NCBI GenBank assembly: GCA_964559845.1
Contig: CAZLJF010000011.1
Coordinates: forward strand, 1-50,003
Length of the DNA: 50,003 bases
Direction of reading: 5' to 3'
Source: WSZY01 sp964559845
GTDB taxonomy: Bacteria; Pseudomonadota; Zetaproteobacteria; Mariprofundales; Mariprofundaceae
The position numbers were made by a program, and so were the translations under genes. Numbering within the stretch: position 1 is the stretch's first letter; every line of letters starts with the position of its first letter. This document shows, piece after piece, positions 1 through 8,475 of this stretch. The notes beneath the pieces were generated by a model that had not been told where the DNA came from, ran no database searches, and worked only from the letters and a program-made list of their open reading frames with translations.

Positions 1-33
1 ATCGCTTTGTCTCAATATATCAATGGGTTGTGA

Positions 34-300
34 CTTTTTGAGGGGAATCTAATTAAGGGTGGAGTCACCTACCAGATCATCAGCGATCACCTTGGTTCGC
101 CAAGACTTGTTGTTAATACGACTGATGGCTCGATTGTCCAACGCATGGACTATGACGACTGGGGCAGGGTGATCAACGACACGAACCTTGGTTTCCAGCC
201 TTTCGGCTTTGCGGGCGGCCTGTATGACCGGGACACGGGGCTGGTGCGCTTTGGCGCAAGAGATTATGACCCTGAAACAGGCCGCTGCCTGGAAATTTAA
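34..300 (+). pseudogene. RHS-repeat protein, C-terminal core fragment
   Basis: An 88-codon open stretch with no start codon, preceded by an in-frame TGA at 31-33. It encodes the conserved RHS-associated core: an SDHLGSPRLV block, then YDDWGRV, then FGFAGGLYDRDTGLVRFGARDYDPETGR. In intact RHS proteins this core is followed by a W..DP-type motif and a variable toxin tip. Here the frame runs into LEI and a stop immediately after the ETGR motif, so both the long N-terminal shell and the toxin are missing. It is either an orphan displaced tip from an RHS locus or the decayed end of one lying left of the window. No immunity gene is recognisable next to it. Confidence 0.8.
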
Positions 301-618
301 CGCGACTGTAGGTAATGGTGTTGCTTCAGTACAAGGGAGTACAAAATGGGCAAGCCGTTCACAAAGGTGTTGAAAAGCACTCTTTGTAGATCGTTGGCCT
401 GGATACCCGAAAATGATCAGCCGGTACTGACACCTTCCAATGATCTGTCTGCCATAAACGCCATATCTCTCGTCGATCAAGAGGTGTTAATCTGATACGC
501 TTATCACATTATCCGAATTTCCGAGCTGCCTCTGTATCAGATACGGTACATGGCAGACAGAAATGATAATGTGATGTAACACACTTGTAATTCCTGGCGG
601 GGAGCCTATAAACAGGGT
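301..618. other. intergenic region before the mla operon; no gene seen
   Basis: No convincing coding sequence is present. The stretch holds two pairs of inverted repeats (listed separately) and a TATAAA-like box near 610, just upstream of the first mla gene. It probably contains that operon's promoter, but no clear -35/-10 pair can be assigned. Confidence 0.5.
491..574. repeat. two interlocking inverted repeats upstream of mlaE
   Basis: TCTGATAC at 491-498 is the exact reverse complement of GTATCAGA at 534-541. ATCACATTATC at 503-513 is the exact reverse complement of GATAATGTGAT at 564-574. The two pairs overlap in a crossing order, so they could form alternative hairpins or bind dimeric regulators. 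They lie 45-130 bp upstream of the first mla gene. Confidence 0.5.
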
Positions 619-1440
619 ATGCATATCTGGCAATCGTATATTGAGAGTTGGAACTGGCGTGCCGAGAGGGTTGGTGATTTTGCCATCCGTCTGTTTGTCG
701 GGTTGCTCAGATTCTATCGACTGACTCTGTCGGTCCTTATGTTGATTATCAGGATGCAGTGGATATCCCGCCCGGCCGTGACGCATGTGGTGGTCAGACA
801 GCTCTATTTCACCGGTGTGCAGGGATTGCCATGGGTACTCTTCTTTGCCCTTGGGGCAGGTGTTACCGCGGTATATAATATTGTGCTGTTTGCACAGCAG
901 ATTCAGGACTTGTCGCTGATTGGCAGGCTGACGAACTGGATTCTGGTGCAGGAGGTGGCGCCTTTTACCGTGGCAATTTTTCTGCTGGCGCGTTCCGGCG
1001 TGGCCGTGGTCACGGAGATTGGCAATATGCATGTGCGGGGAGAGGATGCGTTTCTTCGCAGCATGGGCGTGCATCCCCACGAATATCTGCACCTGCCACG
1101 AGTGCTTGCTTTTGCAGTGTGCGGACTGATTCTGACATTTCTGTTTGTTGCTGTCTCGGTGTGGGTAGGCGGGCTGGTTGTCTCCTGGAGTCAGACGCTG
1201 AACTTTTCGGAGTTTCTCCTGGAGGTTCAGCGGGGTGCCACGGTTGAAATGTTGCTGGTAATGATGTTGAAGGGTCTCTGTTTTCCGATGTTGTCATGCA
1301 TGCTTTTACTGGATCAGGCATGTCGTGTGGGAAGGGATCCGAATCAAATTCCGATTCGGGCGACGAACGGGGTTCTGGGAGCATTGATTATCATGGTTCT
1401 GCTGGATACATCATGGGTGACCCTGAGGAGTCTGATGTGA
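619..1440 (+). CDS. mlaE: MlaE-type ABC transporter permease
   Basis: A 273-aa integral membrane protein of the MlaE/YrbE family, the permease of MCE lipid transporters that move phospholipids between outer and inner membrane. The family signature is clear in the middle: a LARSGVAVVTEIG segment (about residues 123-135) followed by the EDAFLRSMGVHP block and LPRVLAF. Several hydrophobic segments surround it. Family members are usually about 260 aa, so the length is normal. The ribosome site before the ATG is weak. The gene overlaps the next one by 4 bp (GTGA), indicating a translationally coupled mlaE-mlaF-like-mlaD operon. Certain for family; the transported lipid is unknown. Confidence 0.88.
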   Translation: MHIWQSYIESWNWRAERVGDFAIRLFVGLLRFYRLTLSVLMLIIRMQWISRPAVTHVVVRQLYFTGVQGLPWVLFFALGAGVTAVYNIVLFAQQIQDLSLIGRLTNWILVQEVAPFTVAIFLLARSGVAVVTEIGNMHVRGEDAFLRSMGVHPHEYLHLPRVLAFAVCGLILTFLFVAVSVWVGGLVVSWSQTLNFSEFLLEVQRGATVEMLLVMMLKGLCFPMLSCMLLLDQACRVGRDPNQIPIRATNGVLGALIIMVLLDTSWVTLRSLM

Positions 1441-2105
1441 GTGACCGGCTCAGATGGGATGATATCAGCATTTTCGGTAATCTGCTTGAGGCGGATGTGG
1501 TCTGTCGTGGTGAAAATGTGCATATCGTGATGAATAACCGCTTTCAATATGCATTTCTTAGCCTGATGTTCCCCGATATGGGGGAGCAGGGTTCACAGGC
1601 ATCATATATCTGGCTTGAAAGTGATGGTCGGCGGTACCCGGCCGGGTCGCATGAATTTTGTCTGCGGATTGGCAGTATGATCAGACACAGGGGGCTGATG
1701 GCCAATTTAAGCCTGAGAGAAAACCTGTTACTGCCGTTTCTCTATTGCGGTGATGAGGGCCGTTTGCAGGATGCAAAAGAACGGCTGAATGATGTGGCTG
1801 CTTTTCTGGGGCTGGAGGGGCTGGATATGCAGGCGGGAGCGCGTTCAAACTATACCCATGCACTGGTCAGTCTTGGCCGCTGTATGCTGCAGCAGCCGGA
1901 TGTGATTATTGCACAGGAGGTGCATGTCGGCATGTCTCCGGATCGACTGAAGGCATTTGCCGTCAAGGCTTCGGAGGCGCTGGAGATGCTTGGTTCAGGC
2001 GTACTTTATTTGAGTGCATCTGAACATGAGGGTTCAGGCCTGAAGTTTGCGCGCAGCCATGAGATTGTTAACGATGCAGTGCCGGATGTGAGCGGGATAT
2101 GGTAA
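1437..2105 (+). CDS. degenerate MlaF-like ABC ATPase domain, Walker A lost
   Basis: A 222-aa protein in the position where an Mla operon carries its ATPase. GTG at 1437 is chosen because GAGGAG sits 7 bases upstream and it gives the usual 4-bp overlap with mlaE; an ATG at 1413 is possible. Fold-level similarity to MlaF remains: SLRENLLLPFLY matches the family's ENV.LPL segment, and QQPDVIIAQE occupies the Walker B position. The Walker A P-loop (GxxGxGKS/T) is absent: the corresponding stretch reads GENVHIVMNNRFQ. The ABC signature is also degraded (LVSLGR). Coding potential and spacing to both neighbours are intact, so this is more likely a maintained pseudo-ATPase than a decayed gene. It overlaps mlaD by 7 bp. 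Confidence 0.7.
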   Translation: MSDRLRWDDISIFGNLLEADVVCRGENVHIVMNNRFQYAFLSLMFPDMGEQGSQASYIWLESDGRRYPAGSHEFCLRIGSMIRHRGLMANLSLRENLLLPFLYCGDEGRLQDAKERLNDVAAFLGLEGLDMQAGARSNYTHALVSLGRCMLQQPDVIIAQEVHVGMSPDRLKAFAVKASEALEMLGSGVLYLSASEHEGSGLKFARSHEIVNDAVPDVSGIW

Positions 2106-3112
2106 GTCCTGAAGATTTTGTGTCGGGCATGCGGCGACAGGTTGGCTGGTTCGTGATTCTTGGTATCGGCGCACTACTGCTGCTGTTGCTGGTGACCAGC
2201 GTGCGCACCAATGTGTTCGCAAAAAAATTCTACCTGTTTTTCTCGCCCCCTTCAGCCAGTTCCTTTTATGAGGGGCAGCCGGTCAAGTTTCAGGGCTTTG
2301 CCATCGGTCATGTTGATAAGATCGAACTGGAAGAGAAGGGCGAAGTAAAAGTTACCCTGGAGCTTCTGGATCGCTACCGGCATATGATCCACAAAGGTGC
2401 CATCGCCAGATTGACCAAAGAGGGGTTGATAGGGGAGCAGGTCGTCGAGGTAACAGCCGGAGATGAAAATGAGGCGGTTGTTGTCGAGGGGGATATTCTG
2501 GGCTATGAAACGGAGGCCTCGCTGGATCAGCTTCTGGAAGATCTTAAACCCGCTGTAAATAATGCAAATGTTCTGCTGCGTGAGCTGGCTTCGCTGGCGA
2601 CCTGGATGAACGATCCTGATGGCGATGTGCATGCGGCAATATCCGGGCTTCGCGAAGTGATGGGTGGTATCAGGGGCGAAAGGGTGGGGGCAATGATCGA
2701 GCAGTTTACCGCCACGCTGAGCCATTTGCAGCGATTTGCGGAGGAGCTGAATGAACAGCGCGTGGCGCATGAGTTGTCTGCCTCGCTGAAATTGATGGCA
2801 GCGATCCTTGATGATATCCGGCCTTTCTCCGAGGCGGTGGGCAGGGAGGGAGAGGTGACTGTCAAGCATGTTAACGCGCTGCTTAAAAATCTGGATCAGC
2901 TCTCCAACTCGCTGAATATTGTTGCCTCAGACCTTTCCGAGTTAACACCGGAATTGCCGGGGCTGGCGCGTGAATCGCGTACAACAATTGAAGAGATCAA
3001 CGCACTTATAAAAAACCTTAAGGGCTCATGGTTGTTTGGCGGCGGTAAAGAGCAGAATTCGCAAGAGAAGCGTGCGGTCACAGCACCTCCTGTCCTGGAT
3101 CTGCGGCCATGA
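2099..3112 (+). CDS. mlaD: MlaD-type MCE-domain substrate-binding protein
   Basis: A 337-aa MCE protein anchored by one N-terminal membrane helix (about residues 16-34, rich in Leu) with the rest in the periplasm. The MCE domain follows, with YEGQPVKFQGFAIGHVDKIEL and ARLTKEGLIGEQVVEVTAG as recognisable blocks (about residues 55-120). Residues 150-310 form an amphipathic, probably coiled-coil tail. This is longer than E. coli MlaD (about 180 aa) and like the extended single-MCE proteins of many other proteobacteria. Family knowledge: such proteins form hexameric rings that shuttle lipid to the MlaE permease. The start overlaps the preceding gene by 7 bp and the stop overlaps the next start (ATGA). 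Confidence 0.88.
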   Translation: MVSPEDFVSGMRRQVGWFVILGIGALLLLLLVTSVRTNVFAKKFYLFFSPPSASSFYEGQPVKFQGFAIGHVDKIELEEKGEVKVTLELLDRYRHMIHKGAIARLTKEGLIGEQVVEVTAGDENEAVVVEGDILGYETEASLDQLLEDLKPAVNNANVLLRELASLATWMNDPDGDVHAAISGLREVMGGIRGERVGAMIEQFTATLSHLQRFAEELNEQRVAHELSASLKLMAAILDDIRPFSEAVGREGEVTVKHVNALLKNLDQLSNSLNIVASDLSELTPELPGLARESRTTIEEINALIKNLKGSWLFGGGKEQNSQEKRAVTAPPVLDLRP

Positions 3113-3996
3113 AACGGTTTCCGCTTCTGATCATTCTGCTGACACTTGCTGCCTGCGGAGGATCCGGGCAGAAGTTTGTAGTTGAGAACCCCTATGCCGA
3201 GAGGATGAAAGAGCTTAGTCGCAATGGCGTGGCGGCGATGCAGCGTGAACGCTGGCTGGTTGCAGAGAAGCTGTTTGACCGGGCGCTTCAGACTGCCCAG
3301 CTTGCCAATGATCCTGACCTGGTCGCCCGTGCCTGGTATAATCTTGGAATGCTGCACGTTTCAGCGGGCGATGTTGATAAGGGAGAGGGTGTGTTGAAGC
3401 GGGCTTTAAGTGTGGCAGATCAGCATCACCTTAAGGTAACTGCCATGAGGGCCGGAATTGCCCTGGCACTTCTGTACCAGCGGCAGCAGAAAGAGGCGTG
3501 GAAACCGGATGTTTTGAGCGCTTCTTTTCCGGCAGACATACATCTTAGTGCCGCACGTCTGGCACAGTTGCAAGAGAGATATGATGTTGCCCGGCGTGAA
3601 TATGCATTTGTGTTAAGGAGAAAAGACGTTAATCGATCCATGCTGCTCTACAAGATGGAGGCACATATGGGGATGGCACTGATGGCAGAGCAGCAGCATG
3701 ACCATAAAACGGCAAAAAAAGAGGTGGCGAGGGTGTTGCAAAAGAGCCGTGAAGTCGGCGCACCAAGACTGGCAGCGCATGCGCTGCTGTTCAGTGCAAG
3801 GCTGGATGATAATCAGGCAAGACAGCAGGAGCAATTGCAGGATGCATTGGCAATCTATCAGGCATTAAAAGATATTCGTGGACAAAGAGATACGTTGCAG
3901 CAGTTGATTCGGATTGCCGAGCAGAAGGGTGATCGGGAATGGAAAAATGAACTGGACAGGCAGCTGTTAACAGTGAAGGAAGGAGCCTCTGAATAA
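3109..3996 (+). CDS. TPR-containing lipoprotein of the mla operon
   Basis: A 295-aa predicted lipoprotein: MKRF followed by a hydrophobic stretch and the lipobox LAAC, giving a mature N-terminus at Cys16. The body is helical with tetratricopeptide-like repeats (for example WLVAEKLFDRALQ, ARAWYNLGMLHV and KGEGVLKRALSVA within residues 44-100). No enzymatic motif is seen. The ATG overlaps the MCE gene stop by 4 bp, so it is co-translated with the transporter. It may be a periplasmic or outer-membrane-facing partner of the MCE complex, in the place of MlaC or ABC-transport auxiliary lipoproteins. That role is inferred from position only. A second MCE gene at the right end of the window is also followed by a TPR gene. 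Confidence 0.75.
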   Translation: MKRFPLLIILLTLAACGGSGQKFVVENPYAERMKELSRNGVAAMQRERWLVAEKLFDRALQTAQLANDPDLVARAWYNLGMLHVSAGDVDKGEGVLKRALSVADQHHLKVTAMRAGIALALLYQRQQKEAWKPDVLSASFPADIHLSAARLAQLQERYDVARREYAFVLRRKDVNRSMLLYKMEAHMGMALMAEQQHDHKTAKKEVARVLQKSREVGAPRLAAHALLFSARLDDNQARQQEQLQDALAIYQALKDIRGQRDTLQQLIRIAEQKGDREWKNELDRQLLTVKEGASE

Positions 3997-4150
3997 GTGC
4001 CTCCTGCACTGGTTACCTGCCCCTTTCAGTCTGACGCACCTGTTTTTTCATTCTGTGACGGGATGTTTCATATTTAAAGGGCGGCAGACATCCATATGTC
4101 TTATTGAAAATCAATTGCTTGCGTACATGGTTTCGGCAGCCCATTCTTAG

Positions 4151-4177
4151 GGAGATGCTGAATAAATCAGCACTTCC
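4151..4177. repeat. short palindrome in the mla-STAS intergenic region
   Basis: TGCTGA (4156-4161) and TCAGCA (4167-4172) flank a 5-base ATAAA loop, with imperfect GGAG/TTCC extensions. No T-run follows, so it is not a standard terminator. It could be a mobile-element end or a REP-like unit. The rest of 3997-4259 holds no gene. Confidence 0.4.
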
Positions 4178-4259
4178 TTAGGCTGCACGGATGTTCTGAC
4201 TTTTCAGAGCGTCCCGTAGAGAGTCTGTAGGGTTTCCACTATCTGGATGAGGGCCATGA

Positions 4260-4598
4260 ATGAGTGTTGAACTGGATTTCGATGTGCAGGAAAAGAGAGA
4301 TGGGCCGAAGAGCATCTGCCTGTATGTAAGAGGTGACCTTGATCGTCACACATCACCGCGATTGCGGCGTGTGATGGCGCCATATTTTTCCGGCGATTTT
4401 CAACATATCAGAATTGTGCTTGATGAGGTGCCGCGTATGGATTCGTCAGGCATTGCAACCCTTGTTGAAGGGTTGCAGTGGAGCAGGGCGACACAGGGGC
4501 GCTTTGTACTCTCCGGGCTTACGGATGCGGTTCATGACCTGTTTGTGCTGTCAAAGCTGGACGGGGAGTTCGATATTTCAGATGCGGGTGTAAAGTAG
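4260..4598 (+). CDS. STAS-domain protein (MlaB / anti-sigma-antagonist-like)
   Basis: A 112-aa single STAS domain. The hallmark is VPRMDSSGIATLVEGL (about residues 57-72), where the DSSG serine is the phosphorylation site in anti-sigma-factor antagonists and is also present in many MlaB proteins. The preceding LYVRGDLDRHTSPRLR is the typical first strand and helix. MlaB binds MlaF in the Mla complex, and an mla operon lies 260 bp upstream, so it may belong to that system. It could equally be an independent regulator. Its TAG overlaps the GTG start of ubiD by one base, so the two are probably cotranscribed. Confidence 0.75.
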   Translation: MSVELDFDVQEKRDGPKSICLYVRGDLDRHTSPRLRRVMAPYFSGDFQHIRIVLDEVPRMDSSGIATLVEGLQWSRATQGRFVLSGLTDAVHDLFVLSKLDGEFDISDAGVK

Positions 4599-6064
4599 TG
4601 GATTTTCCGGATTTGCGTACCTTTATCAGGAAGCTTGAATCGCAGGGGCAGCTTAAGCGTATCAAGGTGCCGGTCAGTTCGAAGCTGGAAGTTACCGAAA
4701 TTTCTGACCGCGTGCTTCGCCAGGGCGGTCCGGCACTGCTCTTTGAGAATATTGAAGGTCACACAATGCCGATGCTCACCAATCTGTTTGGTACAGCCGA
4801 ACGTATTGCACTGGGTATGGGACGCAACTCTGCCGATGAGCTGTCCGAGATCGGAGCGTTGCTGGCCTGGCTGAAAGAGCCTGAGCCGCCCAAAGGCCTG
4901 AAGGATGCTTTTGATAAGCTGCCGGTATTGAAACAGGTGCTTCACATGGGACCGAAGGTGGTGAAAAAGGCTGCATGGCAGGAGGTGGTGCTCAGGGGCG
5001 AAGATGTTGATCTGACCCGCTTGCCGATTCAGACCTGCTGGCCGGAAGATGCCGCGCCGTTACTTACCTGGGGGTTGGTGGTGACCAGAGGTCCGCACAA
5101 GGAGCGCCAGAACCTGGGCATCTACCGCCAGCAACTGCTTGGCAAAAACAGGCTGATTATGCGTTGGCTGAAGCACCGTGGCGGGGCGCAGGATCATCAG
5201 GAAGCGGGCAATGCTGAAAAGCGCGAGCCATTTCCCTGTGCAGTGGTGATTGGCGCTGATCCCGCCACCATTCTGGCAGCGGTGACACCGATTCCTGATA
5301 CATTATCTGAATATCAGTTTGCAGGACTGTTGCGCGGTAAAAAAACCGTACTGACGGACTGTCTTTCAGTCCCGCTACAGGTGCCTGCCAGTGCCGAGAT
5401 TGTGCTGGAGGGGCATATTTCATTTGATGAATATGCGGACGAAGGGCCGTTCGGGGATCATACCGGCTATTACAATGAGGTTGAGCGCTTTCCTGTTTTT
5501 ACGGTCGAGACGATGTCGATGCGCAGAGATGCTATCTATCATTCCACCCATACCGGCAAGCCGCCTGATGAGCCGGCGATTCTGGGGCTGGCATTCAATG
5601 AGCTCTTTGTGCCGATCCTGAAAAAGCAGTTTCCCGAAATTGTGGATTTTTACCTGCCCATGGAGGGATGTTCGTACCGGGTGGCGGTGGTTTCAATTCG
5701 CAAGGGGTACGCAGGCCATGCCAAACGGGTGATGTTTGGCATATGGTCCTATCTCAGGCAGTTTATGTATACAAAGTTTATTATTGTTGTTGATGAAGAT
5801 GTTGACTGCCGTTCATGGCCGGAGGTGATCTGGGCGATATCAACCCGTTCCGATCCGGCGCGTGACTTTACCATGGTGGAGCATACGCCGATTGACTATC
5901 TTGATTTTGCATCACCGGTTGCAGGGCTTGGTTCCAAAGTCGGTATTGATGCAACGAACAAGTGGCCGGGCGAGACAGAGCGTGAATGGGGTCAACCCAT
6001 TGTCATGAGTGAAGAGGTGAAAAGTCGCATCGATGATATATGGGATGAGTTGGGCCTGGAGTGA
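4598..6064 (+). CDS. ubiD: UbiD family 4-hydroxy-3-polyprenylbenzoate decarboxylase
   Basis: A 488-aa protein of standard UbiD length. It begins DFPDLRTFIRKLESQGQL and contains the family blocks LGIYRQQLLGKNRLIMRWLKHRGGA, EYQFAGLLRG, the DEGPFGDHTGYY prFMN/metal-site region and ISTRSDPARD. Family knowledge: UbiD uses prenylated FMN, made by UbiX, to decarboxylate the ubiquinone precursor. No ubiX is in the window. The start is GTG at 4598, sharing one base with the stop of the STAS gene. Confidence 0.95.
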   Translation: MDFPDLRTFIRKLESQGQLKRIKVPVSSKLEVTEISDRVLRQGGPALLFENIEGHTMPMLTNLFGTAERIALGMGRNSADELSEIGALLAWLKEPEPPKGLKDAFDKLPVLKQVLHMGPKVVKKAAWQEVVLRGEDVDLTRLPIQTCWPEDAAPLLTWGLVVTRGPHKERQNLGIYRQQLLGKNRLIMRWLKHRGGAQDHQEAGNAEKREPFPCAVVIGADPATILAAVTPIPDTLSEYQFAGLLRGKKTVLTDCLSVPLQVPASAEIVLEGHISFDEYADEGPFGDHTGYYNEVERFPVFTVETMSMRRDAIYHSTHTGKPPDEPAILGLAFNELFVPILKKQFPEIVDFYLPMEGCSYRVAVVSIRKGYAGHAKRVMFGIWSYLRQFMYTKFIIVVDEDVDCRSWPEVIWAISTRSDPARDFTMVEHTPIDYLDFASPVAGLGSKVGIDATNKWPGETEREWGQPIVMSEEVKSRIDDIWDELGLE

Positions 6065-6142
6065 CGGTTTGGATCAGGGGTATGCCAGAATGCATGACCT
6101 GCCTGCTACAATAACGGGAGAGGCTTGCGAAAGGGGTGGAAT

Positions 6143-8080
6143 ATGCAAATAGTAAAAATTGCCGTTATTGCTGTTCTGTTTGTGCTGCTGGGAGCAGTAA
6201 CGATCCTGTTTGTAGTGTCGGATGCAGACTACGGCATTACCCAGGATAACAGTGTGGAGCTGGGGCAATCAGCCTATGAAGATGGCAGGTATGAAGAGGC
6301 ATTCCACTGGTTTGAAATGGCCGCCAGGCGCGGCGATCCGGAAGGTCAATACCGTTTTGCCCTGATGTACCAGCAGGGCAAAGGCGTTGACAGGGATGAT
6401 GCACAGGCTGTCCGCTGGTTCAGGATGGCTGCCAAACAGCAGCATGCAGAGGCACAGTACCAGTTGGCGGTCCATATGGAGCATGGGCGGGGTGTTCAGG
6501 CCGATGAGAAGGAGATGGCCACATGGTATCAGCTGGCGGCGCAAAAAAAAGTACATGCGGCCATGTTTCGGGTCGCAACACTTTATGCCGAGGGGCGGGG
6601 TGTTGAGCAGAGTGATGACAAGGCGCTGTATTGGGCGCTGTTAGCTGAGCAGCAGGGGGTCAGTGAGGCAGGGTATTTTCGGCAGCAGCTGGTTTCACGC
6701 ATTAAAAACAGGGCCAGGGCAGGGGATAATGATGCCCGCTTTATGCTGGCTATGATGTATCACGATGCTCGTGGTGTTGAGGCTGACAGTGCAAAATCGG
6801 TATTCTGGTTGAGCAAGGCGGCAGATGCCGGGCATGTGGAAGCACAGTTCAAGCTGGCTGAATTCCATATATTGGGCAGGGGGGTCGAGTCGGATGATAA
6901 AAAGGCTTTTCACTGGCTGTTGCAGGCTGCACGAAGCGGGCATGCCGAGAGCGCTTCAATGGTCGGTGTGATGTATGCCCTTGGGCGTGGTACGGAAAAG
7001 GAGATGCAGAAAGCAGAGTTCTGGATGCGCAAGGCAGCAGATAAAGGGGTTGTCCGCGCCTGGTTTAACCTTGGGGTTTTGTATGCTGAAGGGCTGGGTG
7101 TTCCCAAGAATGATAAAAAGGCAGTACAATGGTTTACAAAAGCAGCAGAGGCAGGATTTGCTGAAGCCCAGAACAATCTCGCTGTCATGTATGCCACAGG
7201 CCAGGGAGTCGCGGCTGCGGATATGGGTAAGGCATACCACTGGTTTACAGAGGCGGCGGCAACTCTTCCCAAAGCACAGTTTAATATTGGGCTTATGTAT
7301 ACCCGAGGTGTCGGTGTGACACCCAATGATGATGAAGCGGCACGGTGGTTTTTTAAGGCAGAGGCAGGCGGAAATGCCCGTGCTCAAATGGTAATCGGTC
7401 TTTTTTATGATTTGGGACGTGGTGTCGGACGTAGCGAAAGCGAGGCTGCAAAATGGTACGCCCGTGCTTCGCGGCAGGGCGATAAGGATGCAACCTATAA
7501 CCTTGCTGTACTCTATTATAACGGGCGTGGTCTGAAGCGTGATATGGCTCGTGCGGCCGAATTGTTCCGGAAACTGACAAAAAATGGCGACACCTCCGCT
7601 CAAAATACATTGGCCAGTATGTATGCAGAGGGGCGCGGCGTTCATTTTGATTTGGCGATGGCTGCCAGACTGTACAAGTCCGCAGCACAGCGGGGAAACA
7701 GGATAGCACAATTCAATCTTGGTAATGCCTATCGCAGAGGCGATGGCGTGGAACAGGACGATGCAAAAGCATTTTACTGGTATCAAAAATCGGCTGAAAA
7801 AAATTTTGCGCCGGCCCAGAATGCATTAGGTTATATGTATGCGGAAGGACGCGGCACGAGCATAGACAAACGGCAGGCCAGAAAGTGGTTTGAGACAGCA
7901 CTGAATAACGGACTGTCGCTTGCCAATGATAATCTGAGCAAGTTAAAGGCAAAGTCAGCCAAATATACACTTGTCAGCATCAGGATTGAGGATGGTGTAC
8001 GGGCAAGGGTGTTGACGGAAGAGCCTTTCAATCTCGCTCGCTGGCTGGAAAGGGATCGGATACCAAGTCTCGGATTATAA
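6143..8080 (+). CDS. membrane-anchored Sel1-like repeat protein
   Basis: A 645-aa protein with one N-terminal hydrophobic segment (about residues 5-25, IAVIAVLFVLLGAVTILFV) and then an almost uninterrupted solenoid. I count 14 copies of the A..xxGRGV-type turn that closes each Sel1 repeat, between about residue 70 and 580. Sel1 repeats are protein-protein scaffolds; no catalytic domain is visible and the C-terminal 60 residues are unlike the repeats. ATG at 6143 is preferred over the upstream in-frame TTG at 6125 because AAGGGGTGGA lies just in front of it. The partner is unknown. The gene stands alone, about 80 bp after ubiD. Confidence 0.85.
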   Translation: MQIVKIAVIAVLFVLLGAVTILFVVSDADYGITQDNSVELGQSAYEDGRYEEAFHWFEMAARRGDPEGQYRFALMYQQGKGVDRDDAQAVRWFRMAAKQQHAEAQYQLAVHMEHGRGVQADEKEMATWYQLAAQKKVHAAMFRVATLYAEGRGVEQSDDKALYWALLAEQQGVSEAGYFRQQLVSRIKNRARAGDNDARFMLAMMYHDARGVEADSAKSVFWLSKAADAGHVEAQFKLAEFHILGRGVESDDKKAFHWLLQAARSGHAESASMVGVMYALGRGTEKEMQKAEFWMRKAADKGVVRAWFNLGVLYAEGLGVPKNDKKAVQWFTKAAEAGFAEAQNNLAVMYATGQGVAAADMGKAYHWFTEAAATLPKAQFNIGLMYTRGVGVTPNDDEAARWFFKAEAGGNARAQMVIGLFYDLGRGVGRSESEAAKWYARASRQGDKDATYNLAVLYYNGRGLKRDMARAAELFRKLTKNGDTSAQNTLASMYAEGRGVHFDLAMAARLYKSAAQRGNRIAQFNLGNAYRRGDGVEQDDAKAFYWYQKSAEKNFAPAQNALGYMYAEGRGTSIDKRQARKWFETALNNGLSLANDNLSKLKAKSAKYTLVSIRIEDGVRARVLTEEPFNLARWLERDRIPSLGL

Positions 8081-8124
8081 GCAGATAGATTTTTTTTATC
8101 TTTCCTGTAACAATTCGCACCGCT

Positions 8125-8320
8125 TTGGGTGCTTCAATGATGATTTTCATCATGAAGTGAAACGGGAAGTCCGGTGCGGTTTGGTGTTTTTTGTGCAGCA
8201 AACCAATTCCGGCGCAGCCCCCGCTACTGTGAGCCTGACGACGTTATTCGCTTTTATGCCACTGGCTTTGCGCCGGGAAGGCGGGATAACCGAGGATGAA
8301 GGTGAGCCAGGAGACCGGCC
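8125..8320 (+). ncRNA. cobalamin (adenosylcobalamin) riboswitch
   Basis: The conserved core elements occur in order: a GGGTGC 5' strand, AAACGGGAAGTCCGGTGCG, the B12-box-like GCGCAGCCCCCGCTACTGTGA near 8211-8231, GCCACTGG, CCGGGAAGGCGGGAT, GAGGATGA and GTGAGCCAGGAGACCGGCC at the 3' end. It lies 155 bp upstream of btuB and presumably represses the whole B12 operon when cobalamin is plentiful. The expression platform is between 8320 and 8475; I could not decide between terminator and ribosome-site sequestration. Confidence 0.95.
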
Positions 8321-8475
8321 CAAAAGCGCGAAACCTGCGGGTTTCAACCGGATTGGGCCTCGGTGGGAGGCTGGTCATGGGTTTGGTGCTTTTCTGCCGT
8401 TCTCATCCCTTTTTCCACCTGTCCCATTCCTTTAAATCTTTATACAGAGATGCGCGGTGGGCGCAGGAGGAAACA

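Noticed and set aside
49..480. Minus-strand frame of 143 codons at the left edge
   Set aside because: It is antisense to the RHS fragment and has no recognisable domain.
6200..7900. CRISPR-like or tandem DNA repeat in the Sel1 gene
   Set aside because: The repeats are at protein level, with divergent DNA and no spacers. No CRISPR array was found anywhere in the window.
8088..8110. T-rich run after the Sel1 gene as terminator
   Set aside because: There is a run of T's but no stable stem before it.
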